A DNA stretch of 64,000 bases from Limnephilus marmoratus (GCA_917880885.1 OU862906.1:59252665-59316664), one strand, 5' to 3'; positions 22,691 to 34,075 are shown, counted from the first letter of the stretch. Made by a program: numbers and translations. The notes: generated by a model from the letters alone, not told the origin.

Positions 22691-24329
22691 CATTTAGTTA
22701 AGAGTATAAAGTAATTATAACGAACTTCTCGTATCATGGCGGATGTTTTGAGGATCTCTCCTATGATGGTAGATATTGTCACGTTTTCACGTCTCACGTG
22801 ACAGGAATGAACGATTTACAACAAATTTTGCCCAGTATTGAAAGACAGTAGCCCAATTACGTTCGAAAATGTGGGTCCCCATTCAATACAGACGGCGGTT
22901 TTGCAATGATGTAATTAATACGGCACTGCTGTAGCTTAATAATTTCATATTAGCATACGTTACAAGACTTGCCAAAAGGCGATAAACACAAATTTTATTG
23001 AAGATCTGGCCAAGATTTTAAACTTCAAACAAGAATAATGGTACAATAAAGGACAAAAGAAACTGATGTCATGATAAAATATTGTACCTCATAATGAAGT
23101 TGTATATGTGCAAAGAACAATGTTAATGAAGGGACGAAACGTATTGTCACTTTTATAACAAATATTTTTCTCAGAATCCGACAAAATACGATTCTGGAAA
23201 AAAATAGAGCAATTGGGTTGAGCGCCATTCTAATTTTTGGAAAAAGAAGAAAAACCACAAGTAGCAACAAGGTTGCCCTTGAATTGTTTCGAATCCAGCG
23301 AATGTGACCTGATAGGTGTGTACATTTGGTGTATTCGAAACGATCCCCAATATACAACATTACTATGAATGTGTTAGGATGGGGTGAAGAGGAAAAAGAA
23401 AAAAGAAAAAACGGGAGGATTTCCTATTATAACGGAAATCGTCGCGACATTCTTACAATATGGTGCTGTGACCATAGTAGTGAGCTGCGGCAATGGTCTG
23501 AAACCAATGGTTATTATACAGACTTGCACTTAAGATTTTATATTTACAACATTAGGGTAGGGACGTACTGGTACGACAAAAACCCGACACAAAACAATTA
23601 AAAAAAGGTGATATGACAAGATGAGGCGATGAGGTGAGAAAAAAAACGCGCGGATGCTGCAAGAATTGTGAAAAGGAAAGCGACGTCTTGGAGCAAGAGT
23701 TTTCCGGAACCGTTGATTGTAGGAGGAAAAGGAGGCCCTTTCCCGAAGTGATCAATTTCAGGAAGAGGATGCATACAAGTATGAAAACGGTGCCCCAAGA
23801 GGTGCTCTTGTGGTACAGCAGGCAAGGCACGCAGGATGTACAAGAACATATAAAATTATGCAAAAAGAAAAAGAATGTACAGGAGTTAGGCTACCGTTGA
23901 CATTAATGTGCCTTCGGGTGTAAGGATTACCTTACGAATGCCCATATGGGTGATTATTTACATTTAATATTTACATGTAACTCACGTCACTTATGACAAG
24001 AGTTTTGCCAATTTGATAACGCCTGAGTACTTGATGTGATGGAATTTACTGATTCCGTCACAGTAAGGCATTTTGGAATTATTCCTAGGAGAAATCTTTC
24101 TATTTCTCAGGGCCTGTAGTAGTTCTTTCTTTCTTGAAGTAAAGACGTGCGGGATTATACCCAGCGTAACTTGAGGAACTTCCATGGTGTATAAGATCGT
24201 ATCAGAGTGACCTTATGTTGGAAAAAGTGAGAACTAGACTCGCAATTGGAAAGAAATTGGGCAGAGATTGACCACTGGGGACGTATTTTTACAAAAAGTT
24301 TTTGAAAAAAAAAAAACGCGTTTTTTATA

Positions 24330-24740
24330 AGTGTTTGGTTTATTTGAAAATTTGGGCAGGGGTTTCCCTTAAAAAACGTGATTTTGTGAAAAAATCCAGA
24401 TGTTTTGGGAATTTCTTGAAAATTTTTCAAAGTCCAAAAACGAGAAAAATTTGTGCAGGGGTTTGCCTCAAAAAACGTGATTTTGTGAAAAAATCCAGAT
24501 GTTTTGGAAATTTGTTGAAAATTTTTCAAAGTCCAAAAACGAGAAAAAATTGGGCAGCGGTTTCCCTTAAAAAACGTGATTTTGTTAAAAAAAATCCAGC
24601 TGTTTTGGAAATTTGTTGAAAATTTTCAAAGTCCATAAACGAGAAAAATTTGGGCAGCGGTTTCCCTTAAAAAACGTGATTTTGTGAAAAAATCCAGATG
24701 TTTTGGAAATTTCTTGAAAATTTTCAAAGTCCGGATATGA
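24330..24740. repeat. About 99-bp tandem repeat in LARD (4 copies)
   Basis: aaaaaacgtgattttgt recurs at 24371, 24470, 24569 and 24669, each with ccag(a/c)tgttttgg and caaagtcca downstream. The units have diverged slightly. Confidence 0.85.
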
Positions 24741-25830
24741 AAATTTCACGGGCCGGGATTCACCTTAATGAAACACGTTTTTAGAATTTATTCCGATGTT
24801 TTTGAAAAATGTTTGCAAATTTGCAAAAGTCCGGAAATGAAAAACGGAAACGAGGTTCGCCTTAAACGAACATGTTTTTAGAATATTTCCATTTCCTTTC
24901 CAAAGGGGGGTTCTTCAGAAAAGGAAAGAAATATTTTTTCTTTTATACAAGTTTTCGTGGAAGTATTTGTTTGAAAATTCAACAATGTCTTGGGGAATCG
25001 TTTCTTTATTTACGTGGCTAGACTGTAGCCTGATTTGAGCATCACCAATTATTGGTATTTATCCGCCGACTTCCTTTTGTCATAACAAGTTATATGCAGA
25101 AATGTGCATACGTAATGTAATGCCTGACTCGAGGAATCGACGTCAACGCGAACCGAACGTCTTTCAAATTATGTCGTCTGTTTCTTACGAAAGAAAAAAA
25201 AGCTAAATGATGAAACAGGCGGCAAAATTAGAAAAATGCTCAATTGTCAAAAGGTAGAAAGAATTTAATCCACTTGTTTCCCTTAAGCTGCAAAATATGC
25301 CGTTATATATACAGGCCAGTATTTTGCGAAATAGTCCCCTATTCGCAGAATATGTCGATATCAAATACAGACCAGCACACTGCGGAATAAGTTTATTAAT
25401 AAAAACTGGTTAATTAACTTTCGGGAAACGAAGCGGGTAATTGGTTTATCATATACAGGATTTTAATTGTTGAATAACTTTGTTTTAAATATTTGTGTAC
25501 ATTTCCACTATTAATCTTGTATTTGAAACTAGCAAATTTAGTCGGTCGACACTTGTAAACACTATATTATTCACGACGGCAACTTTCTTGGTTGAGCACT
25601 TTACGTAGGAATACCGGTGATAATGTTTTGTCGAGTGACGACTCGAAAATGAAGGAATCGTGCCCGTGATAATTTAAATTGCAATTCGAAGTTACAATCG
25701 CGCCGGGGTTCTTGATGGAAATGCTAGACAAATTGGGAGTAACAAGACAAAACATTATACATTATAAAGTTTAAACAATTGCTGATTGAAGAACGAGACT
25801 GTGGGACCGTGAAGAGGGAGGAAAAAAAAT

Positions 25831-25892
25831 GCCACACGTCGGGCGACAGTGCTAGCATTAAAACGCAAAAAAAAGCACCACGTTGGGCCCAG
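25831..25892 (-). promoter_or_regulatory. LARD primer-binding site, present twice
   Basis: Adjacent to the LTR the minus strand reads TGGGCCCAACGTGGTGC, close to the lysine-tRNA PBS (one base deleted, one changed). Forty-three bases further in, LTR end AATGCTAGCA (25850-25859) and a second PBS-like TGTCGCCCGACGTGTGGC (25831-25848) recur. Confidence 0.7.
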
Positions 25893-26592
25893 TGCTAGCA
25901 TTGGCGCTACTTGCGGCCAACGCTAAACCCAAAACCTGGAAAGGACATGCAATAAACAAGCCGGCGGCTAGCTCTGCACAGCCGGCGCGAGCAAGGTCCC
26001 TCTTAAACCCAGGGCGAGTGTCTGTGGTTCGCTTGTTAATTCCTACTCCCCTTCCTTTCCTCAAAATCTCCAGGTCTCCTTCCTCAATCAGAACACAGTT
26101 GTTATGCACGAAAAAGGGTTTTATTCAATTAAAGGTGAACAGGGTTCTACAAAAGGCCAGCATCGGCACTACACACATGAGTATTTGGCTATCTCTAATT
26201 AATTCTATCATAACGGGGGGAGCTTCTCTCAACTCTCTCTACACGTGTTTAGTGAATTTAAATGTCAGTTCTTAGCACACAGAGGGGTAGCAAGGTTCAT
26301 TGGTACTCACAAGCAGGAGATAGGCGGTCGGCAGACAGGATTCTGGGTAGGCGTAAGCCTCTTTAAGCACAATACACAATTAAAGTAAAACATCGTGAGC
26401 GTTTACGGAGAGCGCCTAGCGCGAATCACGGGGAACACAGTTATTCTGCCGAAGGCCGGCGAAGGAATGGGGGCGGGGAGCCGCTCGGCGCTTGGCACGG
26501 GCGCCGCGCGGTGCGGGGAGAGGGGGCGGAGGGCCTGTGCAAGGGGTCAATTCGCTATTAGCTCGCACGGGAAACAATTCCGTAACGTAATA
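25893..26592 (-). repeat. LARD 5' LTR (700 bp)
   Basis: Matches 19585-20284 with four substitutions seen, including the outermost dinucleotide (CA in the left copy, TA here, which changes the canonical TG end on the minus strand to TA). Confidence 0.88.
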
Positions 26593-26596
26593 AACT

Positions 26597-26925
26597 CAAT
26601 ATCACGCCAACTGATTTCAATGATTCTTTTTTTATTGGAAAGGATGTACTTCAAGGATAGTTTGATGAGAGTTTGGTTAGGTTTTGATTATCGGATCCAT
26701 GACAAAGTAACGGAAATCTTCAATTCTTAGGAGCAAATTAACGAAACTCGGCCGAATCTCTTAATTTGACCCTAACATCGTTATGGTCAAATTATGTCTG
26801 TCTCATATGAGCAGCACGTTTAGTAGGTCCACCCATAAATTAGTGTACTTCAGATTCACTAAAAATCAAAAAATTTAACAAAACAAAAAAACGACTTACA
26901 AAAATGCACTTAAAAGTAAAAAAAT
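26597..26925. other. Unassigned
   Basis: AT-rich; no gene or named repeat. The first bases continue the insertion-site flank of the LARD. Confidence 0.4.
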
Positions 26926-27213
26926 AATTTCGTATTCTTCGACAACTTCATAATCAACTTACTTTTTCTACTCATCAATATGTAGGTACGATTGTTATTT
27001 TTGGAGTCGGTGTAAGCAAAGGTACCCCTCCCGCCGCGGCTCCGCTCTCGCCTCGTCAAGTCGCTTGTGCGACACAAGCACATCTCACCTATAACTGTGC
27101 ATGTAGTTACAAACCTACCTTGACTGACACCTATTACAAAAATGACAATCGTACCTACATATTGATGAGTAGAAAATGTAAGTTGATTATGAAGTTGTAG
27201 AAGAATACGAAAT
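26926..27213. repeat. Foldback MITE with GC-rich loop
   Basis: The left arm at 26926-27006 (atttcgtattcttcgacaac...) is repeated inverted at 27137-27213 (...gttgtagaagaatacgaaat). The roughly 130-base centre is much GC-richer (cctcccgccgcggctccg). No coding capacity. Confidence 0.75.
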
Positions 27214-27382
27214 ATGTTTTGAATCTTATTACGCATTACAATAACATTCAAAATAAAACGGTAGTTTTGCGCCACCCTATATAAAGACAGCTGCCAATAA
27301 TATGTGCGTTAAGAAAATGAAGATAACTTTGGTAGTTCTTAGTCGAAGTATGATACAGTTAAAAGTGACCGAATTGAATATA

Positions 27383-27455
27383 AACACCTAAGCTCAATTG
27401 GTAGAGCACTTGCCGTGTAAGCAAATGGTCCTGGGTTCGAGTCTCAGAGGTGCCA
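27383..27455 (+). tRNA. tRNA-like sequence, probably pseudogene
   Basis: A 73-base cloverleaf can be drawn: D stem GCTC/GAGC, anticodon arm CTTGC/GCAAA with loop CGTGTAA (TGT in the anticodon position), T arm CTGGG/CTCAG with TTCGAGT, and acceptor with 5 of 7 pairs. G instead of U at position 33, and the acceptor mismatches, argue against a working tRNA. A T-run follows near 27462. Confidence 0.45.
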
Positions 27456-28135
27456 ATATCTTTTTCTGATTTTTCTGTATCCAGATTTTCAGATCATCAT
27501 TTAACTTATTAGGTTTTTAGCGAGTGAATATTACTTAATCTTTCGAAAATATTCTCACAATATCAATTAGAACACACAACACACATCCAGCGCTAGAAAA
27601 TAACTTAACTGTGGCAAAATTACAATACAAATTCTTGAAATGAAATTTTAAAACGTGAAAGGTCAAGTTTCGTACTCAAAGTGAATCAGTCGCGTAGAAC
27701 TATTTATTTGGAACAACAGGGTACTTACTCATTGCTCCCCTCTAATAATATCAGCTTGTAACGCAAGCGTGAGCTGATTGATTTTTTCCGGGCAATTGCA
27801 AATCCGAGACGTTGAACTCCTCTGTCTAACCGGCAGCTTATCTCCATTACGACGAAACAAAAAATATCAAATCGATCGTCTTGAGATAAACTGCGATGGA
27901 CCAGTTTTTATAGCAGCTTGATTTAAAGTTTTAAATGGTCCGTTGCATAATTGGTTGAACTTCAAGCATTTTTAAAAACGGAGTGAAATAAAGAATTTAA
28001 TGGGATGAGAAATAGACCAAGTATCAACGATAGACCACATGACCAATTAGTAAAAGGTTCAGAGAGTTTCAAATCCGTATTTTTTTCTCCGTGATTTCAA
28101 ATAGATCGTAGGTAATTACATTTGACGCTTAGATT
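27456..28135. other. Unassigned
   Basis: No gene, RNA or repeat was recognised. Confidence 0.4.
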
Positions 28136-28432
28136 TGTGTTATTTCACAATTTATTCATTCAAAGTACCTAATACGTGTATATTTCCGGCACGTTCCAGA
28201 GTGAAAAAAACTCTCAGTGTCCCCCTGGTGTTAGACCACCATTCAGAAAAGATACCTAACTTGAAATGGCTTAAGCCTTGTTTGGTGACCAGATCCGAAT
28301 AATCAGGTACTTTCCCGTGTTCCTCTGCAACATCTCCTTCCCCTCCCTACTACCTTCAGCCTCACAACACTCTGGGGATGCTATAGTCTTACTGGCTCCA
28401 GACGTTTAGGAGCAATTAGGGCACTTGTAAAA
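28136..28432 (+). repeat. SINE A, tRNA head missing
   Basis: Body starting gtgttatttcacaatttatt, then ggcacgttccag, the middle with accaccattcag and ggtgaccagatccgaat, the pyrimidine tract and the tail ctccagacg...cacttgtaaaaaa. The 5' tRNA part is absent. The GTGCGGTATTCAC block is degraded. Confidence 0.75.
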
Positions 28433-29093
28433 AATAATTTTAAATTTAAAAAAAAATAATAATAAAGCACACCATTAGGTCCCACCAACTGGATTGATCT
28501 TCTTTGATTTCATATATGTATATGAGTGATAATAATGAGTAAGGACAATAACTTACTAATTAAATGCTAAAAACAAGTAGTTATTCTCACCATTCGGAAA
28601 ATCATACGGGAAATGTCTAATTAAGTATTTTAATCGTTGAGTTCCAAAACCCGCCCTAATTGAATTTCTTACCTTCGAGTAAATCAAGAAAAAAGTTCAG
28701 TGTAGTAAATCAAGAAAATCATAATAGGCTGATGAGTTTTCATGATTCCAGTTATTTTATTTTTTTACACGTTAGAACGATCATATAATTACTTGATATA
28801 TTAAATGTTTAATATGTATTTAAAAAACGTATTTTAATTATTATAGGCCCAAATTTAAACACGATTCATAAACAAACTAGAATACTTTTGGAAATAATGT
28901 GGAGGACGAACAAAGGACACTGATTTGCATCGTCCGGCCACCCGATTGGTCCCTCAGGCACCAATTGGATGCAGACCTTTCCTCCAGCAACTGGCCTCGG
29001 CTTGCATCAAAAACTAACGATTCATTCTGCTTTAACTCTCGGTCAGGAGTAGCTGGTCTTAAATATTTGTTCGCCCTTCACATTACTTTATTA
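28433..29093. other. Unassigned
   Basis: AT-rich. An open frame of 74 codons at 28899-29123 runs into the Helitron end and has no domain. Confidence 0.4.
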
Positions 29094-29339
29094 CTAGGTT
29101 TTGCCCGTTGCAGAAGCAACTGACGGGTTAAAGCACTACGCGATTTGATGTGTGAACGTGGATGATGCGAGGAGTGTGTGTTCAATAAGTATTTGAAGAA
29201 AAAAACGATGTTTGAATGTAGACGAAGCGAGGTGTGTGCACCACATAGACGGAACAGGCATTTTACTGCTCAATTTGGTACACCTACTATATATAGGGCC
29301 ACTTCGGTCAACTGGTTCAAGGAGTTCAGTATGGTAATA

Positions 29340-29935
29340 AAAGTTATATTTTTAATCATTTTTTTTTTTGGTATTTTTATATTATTGAAATTTTACGGAT
29401 CTTAAATTTTTTTCAGATTTTAAAATGTTTTGGTTTTTAAAATTTTTTGGATATTAAAATATTTTTCGATTTTGAAATTTTTTGGATTTAAAATTTTTCG
29501 GATTTTAAAATTTTTTCGATTTTTTAATTTTTTCGATTTTTAAATTTTTTGGATTTTAAAATTTTTTTCGATTTTTAAATATTTTGGATTTTAAATTTTT
29601 TGGATTTTAAAATTTTGTGAACTTTAAAATTTGTTGGATTTTTAAATTTTTTTCGATTTTGAAATTTTTTGGATTTTTAAATTTTTTCGATTTTTAAATT
29701 TTTTGGATTTTTAAATTTTTTTGATTTTAAAATTTTTTCGATTTTATTTTTTTTTTATTTTAAAATTTTTTGGATTTTAAAATTTTTGGATTTAAAAATT
29801 TTTTCGATTTAAAAATTTTTTGGATTTTGAAATTTTTTCGATTTTAAAATTTTTTGATTTTAAATTTTTTGGATTTTTAAATTTTTTTCGATTTTGAAAT
29901 TATCTGGATTTTTAAATTTTTTCGATTAATTTAGT
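29340..29935. repeat. AT-rich minisatellite in Helitron-like copy 1
   Basis: Degenerate alternation of ggattttaaaattttt and cgattttaaatttttt-type units of roughly 13-18 bases across about 600 bases. Confidence 0.85.
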
Positions 29936-29992
29936 ATAATTAATTTAATAATTAATATTTAATTATTTTAATTTATTAATTCAATATAATTT

Positions 29993-30066
29993 AGGGCCCC
30001 CTAGGTCGAGAGGTAAGACTCTCGACTCGCAATCCGAAGATTGGGGGTTCGAACTCGATTTCATCG
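29993..30066 (+). repeat. tRNA-like sequence inside Helitron-like copy 1
   Basis: TAGGTCGAGAGGTAAGACTC (A-box region), an anticodon-like arm with TCGCAA, and B-box GGTTCGAACTC. No good acceptor stem. Likely a SINE head or captured tRNA. Confidence 0.5.
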
Positions 30067-31392
30067 CAATCGGATGAACGGTTTAGCAATGCATAATTTC
30101 ATGATACCAGAGCTCACTATTTGTAGTTGTATTGTAAGTACTAAGTAGGTACTTTGTTGTAATATTTCACCAAAACGACGCCATTATGTTGTTGAGCATA
30201 AAATAATTTTATAAAAACTTCTTTTCAGCACAAATAATTTTATTCAATATCATGTTTTATTTTTAAAGGAAAAAAGTCCCTGCAAGAAAGTACCTACCTA
30301 GAACAGCGTAATATATATATTTTTTACTATTTCACAATATCCAAATAGAACCACGCTTTATTCATAAATAATCTGCACATTTAAAAATAACATAACATAA
30401 AAATAATAAGGCTGGGTTGTTTAAAAAGAAGAATTGACAATTTTACAAATTTTTCTTGTCAATTTTCAGTTCTAGAAAGTTCAGTAATTATTTCAGTTTT
30501 GTGATGTAACTGGTCTGTAATGATAAAACAATAGAATTTGAGTAGAACCATCACAGAACGTGAAAATTAACTTAAAAAAAGTTCAATTATTCTGTATCAT
30601 CGCAACCTTACCGTAGTATTTATTGCATTAAAACCTAATTCGTTGTGTAGGTACCCATTCAGGTAGGTACCTGCGCATTTCCTTAGATTCCGGCAATCTT
30701 AGCTTTTTTCATCATATTTGCAATACTACCGAAATAAGTAGGTACCTACCCGGAATGAATAACGTGTTAATTTTAACTGGCCACCAATATTTAAACTTCC
30801 GATGGAATCTGTGAGCGCGTGTTTTGATGATTTTTTTCGGAAAATTTCGAGTTTTGTCAGCATCTCCTGACGTATTTTATATGAGAATCGTATGTTTTAT
30901 TGTTATCAAAAGTTGCGGAATCCTTCCGGCTATCGTATTTTTTAAAAACATCTAGCCCGGAATCGGTTTTTCGGCGGCAATGACGTTTTCCGAAAAACAA
31001 CGACCCAAACCGCCGAGAGTTCCGTTTTGTTAGGCTAAAACTTTGACATTTGAGATCCTGACCTATGTCAATAGTCCTAGCATTTTCCTTTGTGAAATAA
31101 GCCGGTTTTTTCGTCATTTTTTTTTTTCAAACGCCATCTGTCTGCGGGAAATACAACCGAGCCGGATCGAGTGATTCGAGTAGAGCTTCTAGTTTTCGCC
31201 GCCGATTCGTATAGGAGAATAAATCCCTGTATATATTTCATTTTGTCGAAAAAAATATACTGCCAGCTTCTTGTCTGAATTTGCTTCAACCGAAAGTGAA
31301 CCTTAAGGTGGGTGAAACGTAAAGGGCAGAGTGGTCGTTTTTCGCGTCAAGGAAAAAGTGCGCGGTCGATAAACTGTGTATTAATATATATA

Positions 31393-32472
31393 CTAGGTTT
31401 TGCCCGTTGCAGAAGCAACTGACGGGTTAAGACACTATGCGATTTGACGTGTGAACGTGGATGAAGCGAGGAGGAGTGTGTGTTAAATTAAATATATGAA
31501 GAAACCTGAGTTCACAGTGGCCTTGCAACGCATGCCGGGTACCCGTTGTATATAATGTTATGTAGTGCAGCGCTTGCATTAAAATGTAATTTCCCAGGAA
31601 TTGGAATGGAACCATTACAGTTAAGTTGATCCCGAGGTTACAGTGACCTTGCAACGCATGCCGAGTAACCGTTGTATATCATGTTATATATTGCAGGCAC
31701 TTGCTTTAAAATGTTATTTCCCGGGAATTGGGATGGAACCATTACAGTTAAGTTGACCCCGAAGTTACAGTGACCTTGCAACGCATGCCGTGTACCCGTT
31801 GTATATTATGTTATAAATTGCAGGCGCTTGCATTAAAATTTTATTTCCCGGGAATCGGGATGAAACCATTACAGTAAAGTTGACTCCTAGGTTACAGTGA
31901 CCTTGCAACGCACGCCGGGTACCCGTTGTATATAATGTTACATAGTGCAGGCGCTTGCATTATTATGTAGTTTCCGGGGACTTGGGATGGAACCATTACA
32001 GTTTAGTTGACCCTTAGGTTAAAGTGGCCTTGCAACGCATGCCGGGTACCCGTTGTATATAATTTTATAAAGTGCATAATTTTATAATGTTGTTTCCCGG
32101 GACTTGGTAGGGAACCATTACGGTTTAGTTGACCCCGAAGTTAAAGTGGCCTCGCAACGCATGCCGGGTACCCGCTGTATATAATTAATTTATTTACGCA
32201 CAAATAGTCCATTAATAATAACAATCGGTTGCACGGTTTAGCAGTGCAAAATTTCATTATGCCGGAGCTCACTATTGTAGTTGTATTGTATTTCATTTTG
32301 CAAGTGTAAGTACTAAGTAGGTACTTTGTTGTAATATTTCACCAAAACGACGCCATTATGCTGTTGAGCATAAAATAATTTTCACTATAAATAAATTCAT
32401 TCAATATCATGTTTTGATTTTTAAATGAAAAAAGTCCCCGCAAGTAAGTACCTACCTAGAACACGCGTAATG

Positions 32473-32503
<31 letters not shown>

Positions 32504-33507
32504 TTATTTAACAATGTTCAAATAGAACACACTTAAAAATAAAAAATAATAATTAATAAAAAAAATTGACAATTCTTTAAATTTTTCTAGTAAATTTTCA
32601 GTTCTATAAAGTTCCGTTCGAGTTCTGTAATTATTTCAGTTTTGTGATGTAACTGGTCTGTAATGATAAAACAATAGAATTTGAGTAGAACCATCACAGA
32701 ACGTGAAAATTAACTTAAAAAAAGTTCCATTATTCTGTATCATCGAAACAACCTTACCGTAGTATTTATTGCATTAAAACCTAATTCGTTGTGTAGGTAC
32801 CCATTCAGGTAGGTACCTGCGCATTTCCTTAGATTCCGGCAATCTTAGCTTTTTTCATCATATTTGCAATACTACCGAAATAAGTAGGTACCTACCCCGA
32901 ATGAAAAACGTATTAATTTGAACTGGCCAGGAATATTTAAACTTCCGATGGAATCTGTGAGCGCGTATTTTGATGATTTTTTTTCGGAAAATTTCGTGTT
33001 TCGTCAGCATCTCCTGACGTATTTTATATGAGAATCATATGTTTTATTGGTGTTAAAAGTTGCGGAATCTATCCGGCTATCGTATTTTCAAAAAACATCT
33101 AGCCCGGAATCGGTTTTTCGGCGGTAATGTCGTTTTCCGAAAAACAACGACCGAAACCGCCGAGAGTTCCGTTTTGTTAGGCTAAAAATTTGACATCTAA
33201 GATTTTGACCATAGACCTAGCATTTTCCTTTGAGGAAAATGCTAAGTCTTTTTTTGTCATTTTTTTTTTGAAACGCTATCTGTCGGCGGGAAATACAACC
33301 GAGCCGAATCGAGTGATTCGAGTAGAGCTTCTAGTTTTCGCCGCCGATTCGTATCGGAGAATAAATCCCTGTATATATTTCATTTTGTCGAAAAAAATTT
33401 GCTTACAGTTTTCAGTCCCAATTTGCTTCAACCGAAAGTGAACCTTGAGGTGGGTGAAACGCAAAGGGCGTACTGGTCGTTTTTGCGTCAACCAAAAAGT
33501 GCGCGGA
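31393..33507 (-). mobile_element. Helitron-like non-autonomous element, copy 2
   Basis: The same 3' end (CTAG before T at 31393 with the GTTGC/GCAAC hairpin) and 5' end TCCGCGCACTTTTTGG near 33507 as copy 1. The body 32222-33504 matches 30068-31366 closely (for example tccgatggaatctgtgagcg, gacgtattttatatgagaat). The centre differs: a six-copy 127-bp minisatellite. The 5' flank here is T, not A. Only 23 bases separate it from copy 1. Confidence 0.6.
31514..32185. repeat. 127-bp minisatellite, six copies
   Basis: ccttgcaacgcatgccgggt begins at 31521, 31647, 31774, 31901, 32028 and (as cctcgcaacgc) 32150. Each unit also carries a cccgttgtatataat phrase and a ggaaccattacagtt phrase. Confidence 0.9.
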
Positions 33508-33907
33508 AAAAGACCTCTCCCAAAACCAAACAATACTATATATATTGCATATATTTAAATTGGAGATTTATGTGTCTGTAAATAGTGTTAATAAACTTGT
33601 AAGTAATGAATCGTCTTACTTATTCGCTTTGCCATCTACACACTTACACAATACCCACATAACCCCAAAGTGGTGACCCCGACGTGATATGAACACGCCG
33701 GCATCGCATTCCTTGTGAGAAACCACATCAGATGGCATTCACACCTATTTTTGACCAAAGGGCGGAAAATGGAACTCAACGATTTATTTAATCGATAAAC
33801 TAAATAAGTTTAAAAATATGCAAAAAAGTATTCATCAACAAACATTAACATACTTTTAAATAAAAGTATTATATTATGACAATAATATAACTTTTTTTAA
33901 TTCCAAT
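33508..33907 (+). mobile_element. LTR end and tRNA-Trp PBS relic
   Basis: A TGTAAATAGTG...AATAAA stretch (AATAAA near 33589) ends in a CCCACA-type LTR end near 33660. It is followed by TGGTGACCCCGACGTGAT at 33671-33688, the tryptophan-tRNA primer site known from CsRn1/Kabuki-type gypsy elements. The internal region breaks off soon after; no Gag frame is seen. Confidence 0.6.
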
Positions 33908-34075
33908 TTATTATATATTTTAACCAATCGGTTTCAGTTCGACCTGAACCTTCATCAGGGTGAATAAAATATATTTATATATAATATAAAATAAAATATA
34001 TATATTTAATTCACTCCGTTGGTTAAACAATAATAAACTGAAACCGGTTGGTTAAAATATATAATAAAGTGGAGT
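33908..34075. repeat. Palindrome with hammerhead-like core
   Basis: ttattatatattttaaccaa followed by tcggtttcagt (33909-33940) is repeated inverted at about 34042-34072. The minus strand at 33958-33931 reads CTGATGA, a stem AGGTTC/GAACT, then GAAAC. Pattern known from Penelope-like elements. Confidence 0.6.

Larger units (their letters stand above)
20285..25830 (-). other. LARD internal region without gag or pol
   Basis: About 5.5 kb with only short frames. The longest (20641-21258 plus, 205 codons; 21305-20820 minus, 161 codons) lie over a 45-bp tandem repeat and show no domain. A minus frame of 62 codons (25755-25567) begins roughly 80-120 bases after the PBS copies, where gag would start, but has no Gag feature. 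Three tandem-repeat blocks lie inside (listed separately). Role, if any, could be packaging or size. Confidence 0.6.
19585..26592 (-). mobile_element. Complete 7.0-kb non-autonomous LTR element (LARD)
   Basis: Two direct 700-bp LTRs (19585-20284 and 25893-26592) flank 5608 bp. TSDs are AACT at 19581-19584 and 26593-26596. On the minus strand a lysine-type PBS follows the right LTR and a polypurine tract precedes the left LTR, so orientation is clear. By eye the LTRs differ at only four positions, so insertion is recent. Yet no reading frame inside exceeds about 205 codons and none shows Gag, protease, RT or integrase motifs. A recently inserted element with full ends but no genes fits a large retrotransposon derivative mobilised by another element's proteins. 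Confidence 0.85.
29094..31369 (-). mobile_element. Helitron-like non-autonomous element, copy 1
   Basis: On the minus strand it begins TCGACCGCGCACTTTTTCC after A (31369) and ends CTAG before T (29094), the A|TC...CTRR|T arrangement of Helitrons. A short hairpin GTTGC-TTCT-GCAAC lies about nine bases before the CTAG end. It shares head and about 1.3-kb body with copy 2 but has a different centre: an AT-rich minisatellite at 29340-29935 and a tRNA-like piece at 29993-30066. No Rep/helicase frame is present. Confidence 0.65.

Noticed and set aside
23326..23900. Two plus-strand frames (91 and 88 codons) as captured host exons in the LARD
   Set aside because: No splice-site pattern or recognised domain; overlapping frames of similar length exist on the other strand.
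28899..29123. 74-codon frame as a small gene
   Set aside because: No recognisable features and it runs into the Helitron-like terminus.
31514..32185. CRISPR-like array
   Set aside because: Units are contiguous 127-bp tandem repeats without unique spacers, in eukaryotic DNA.
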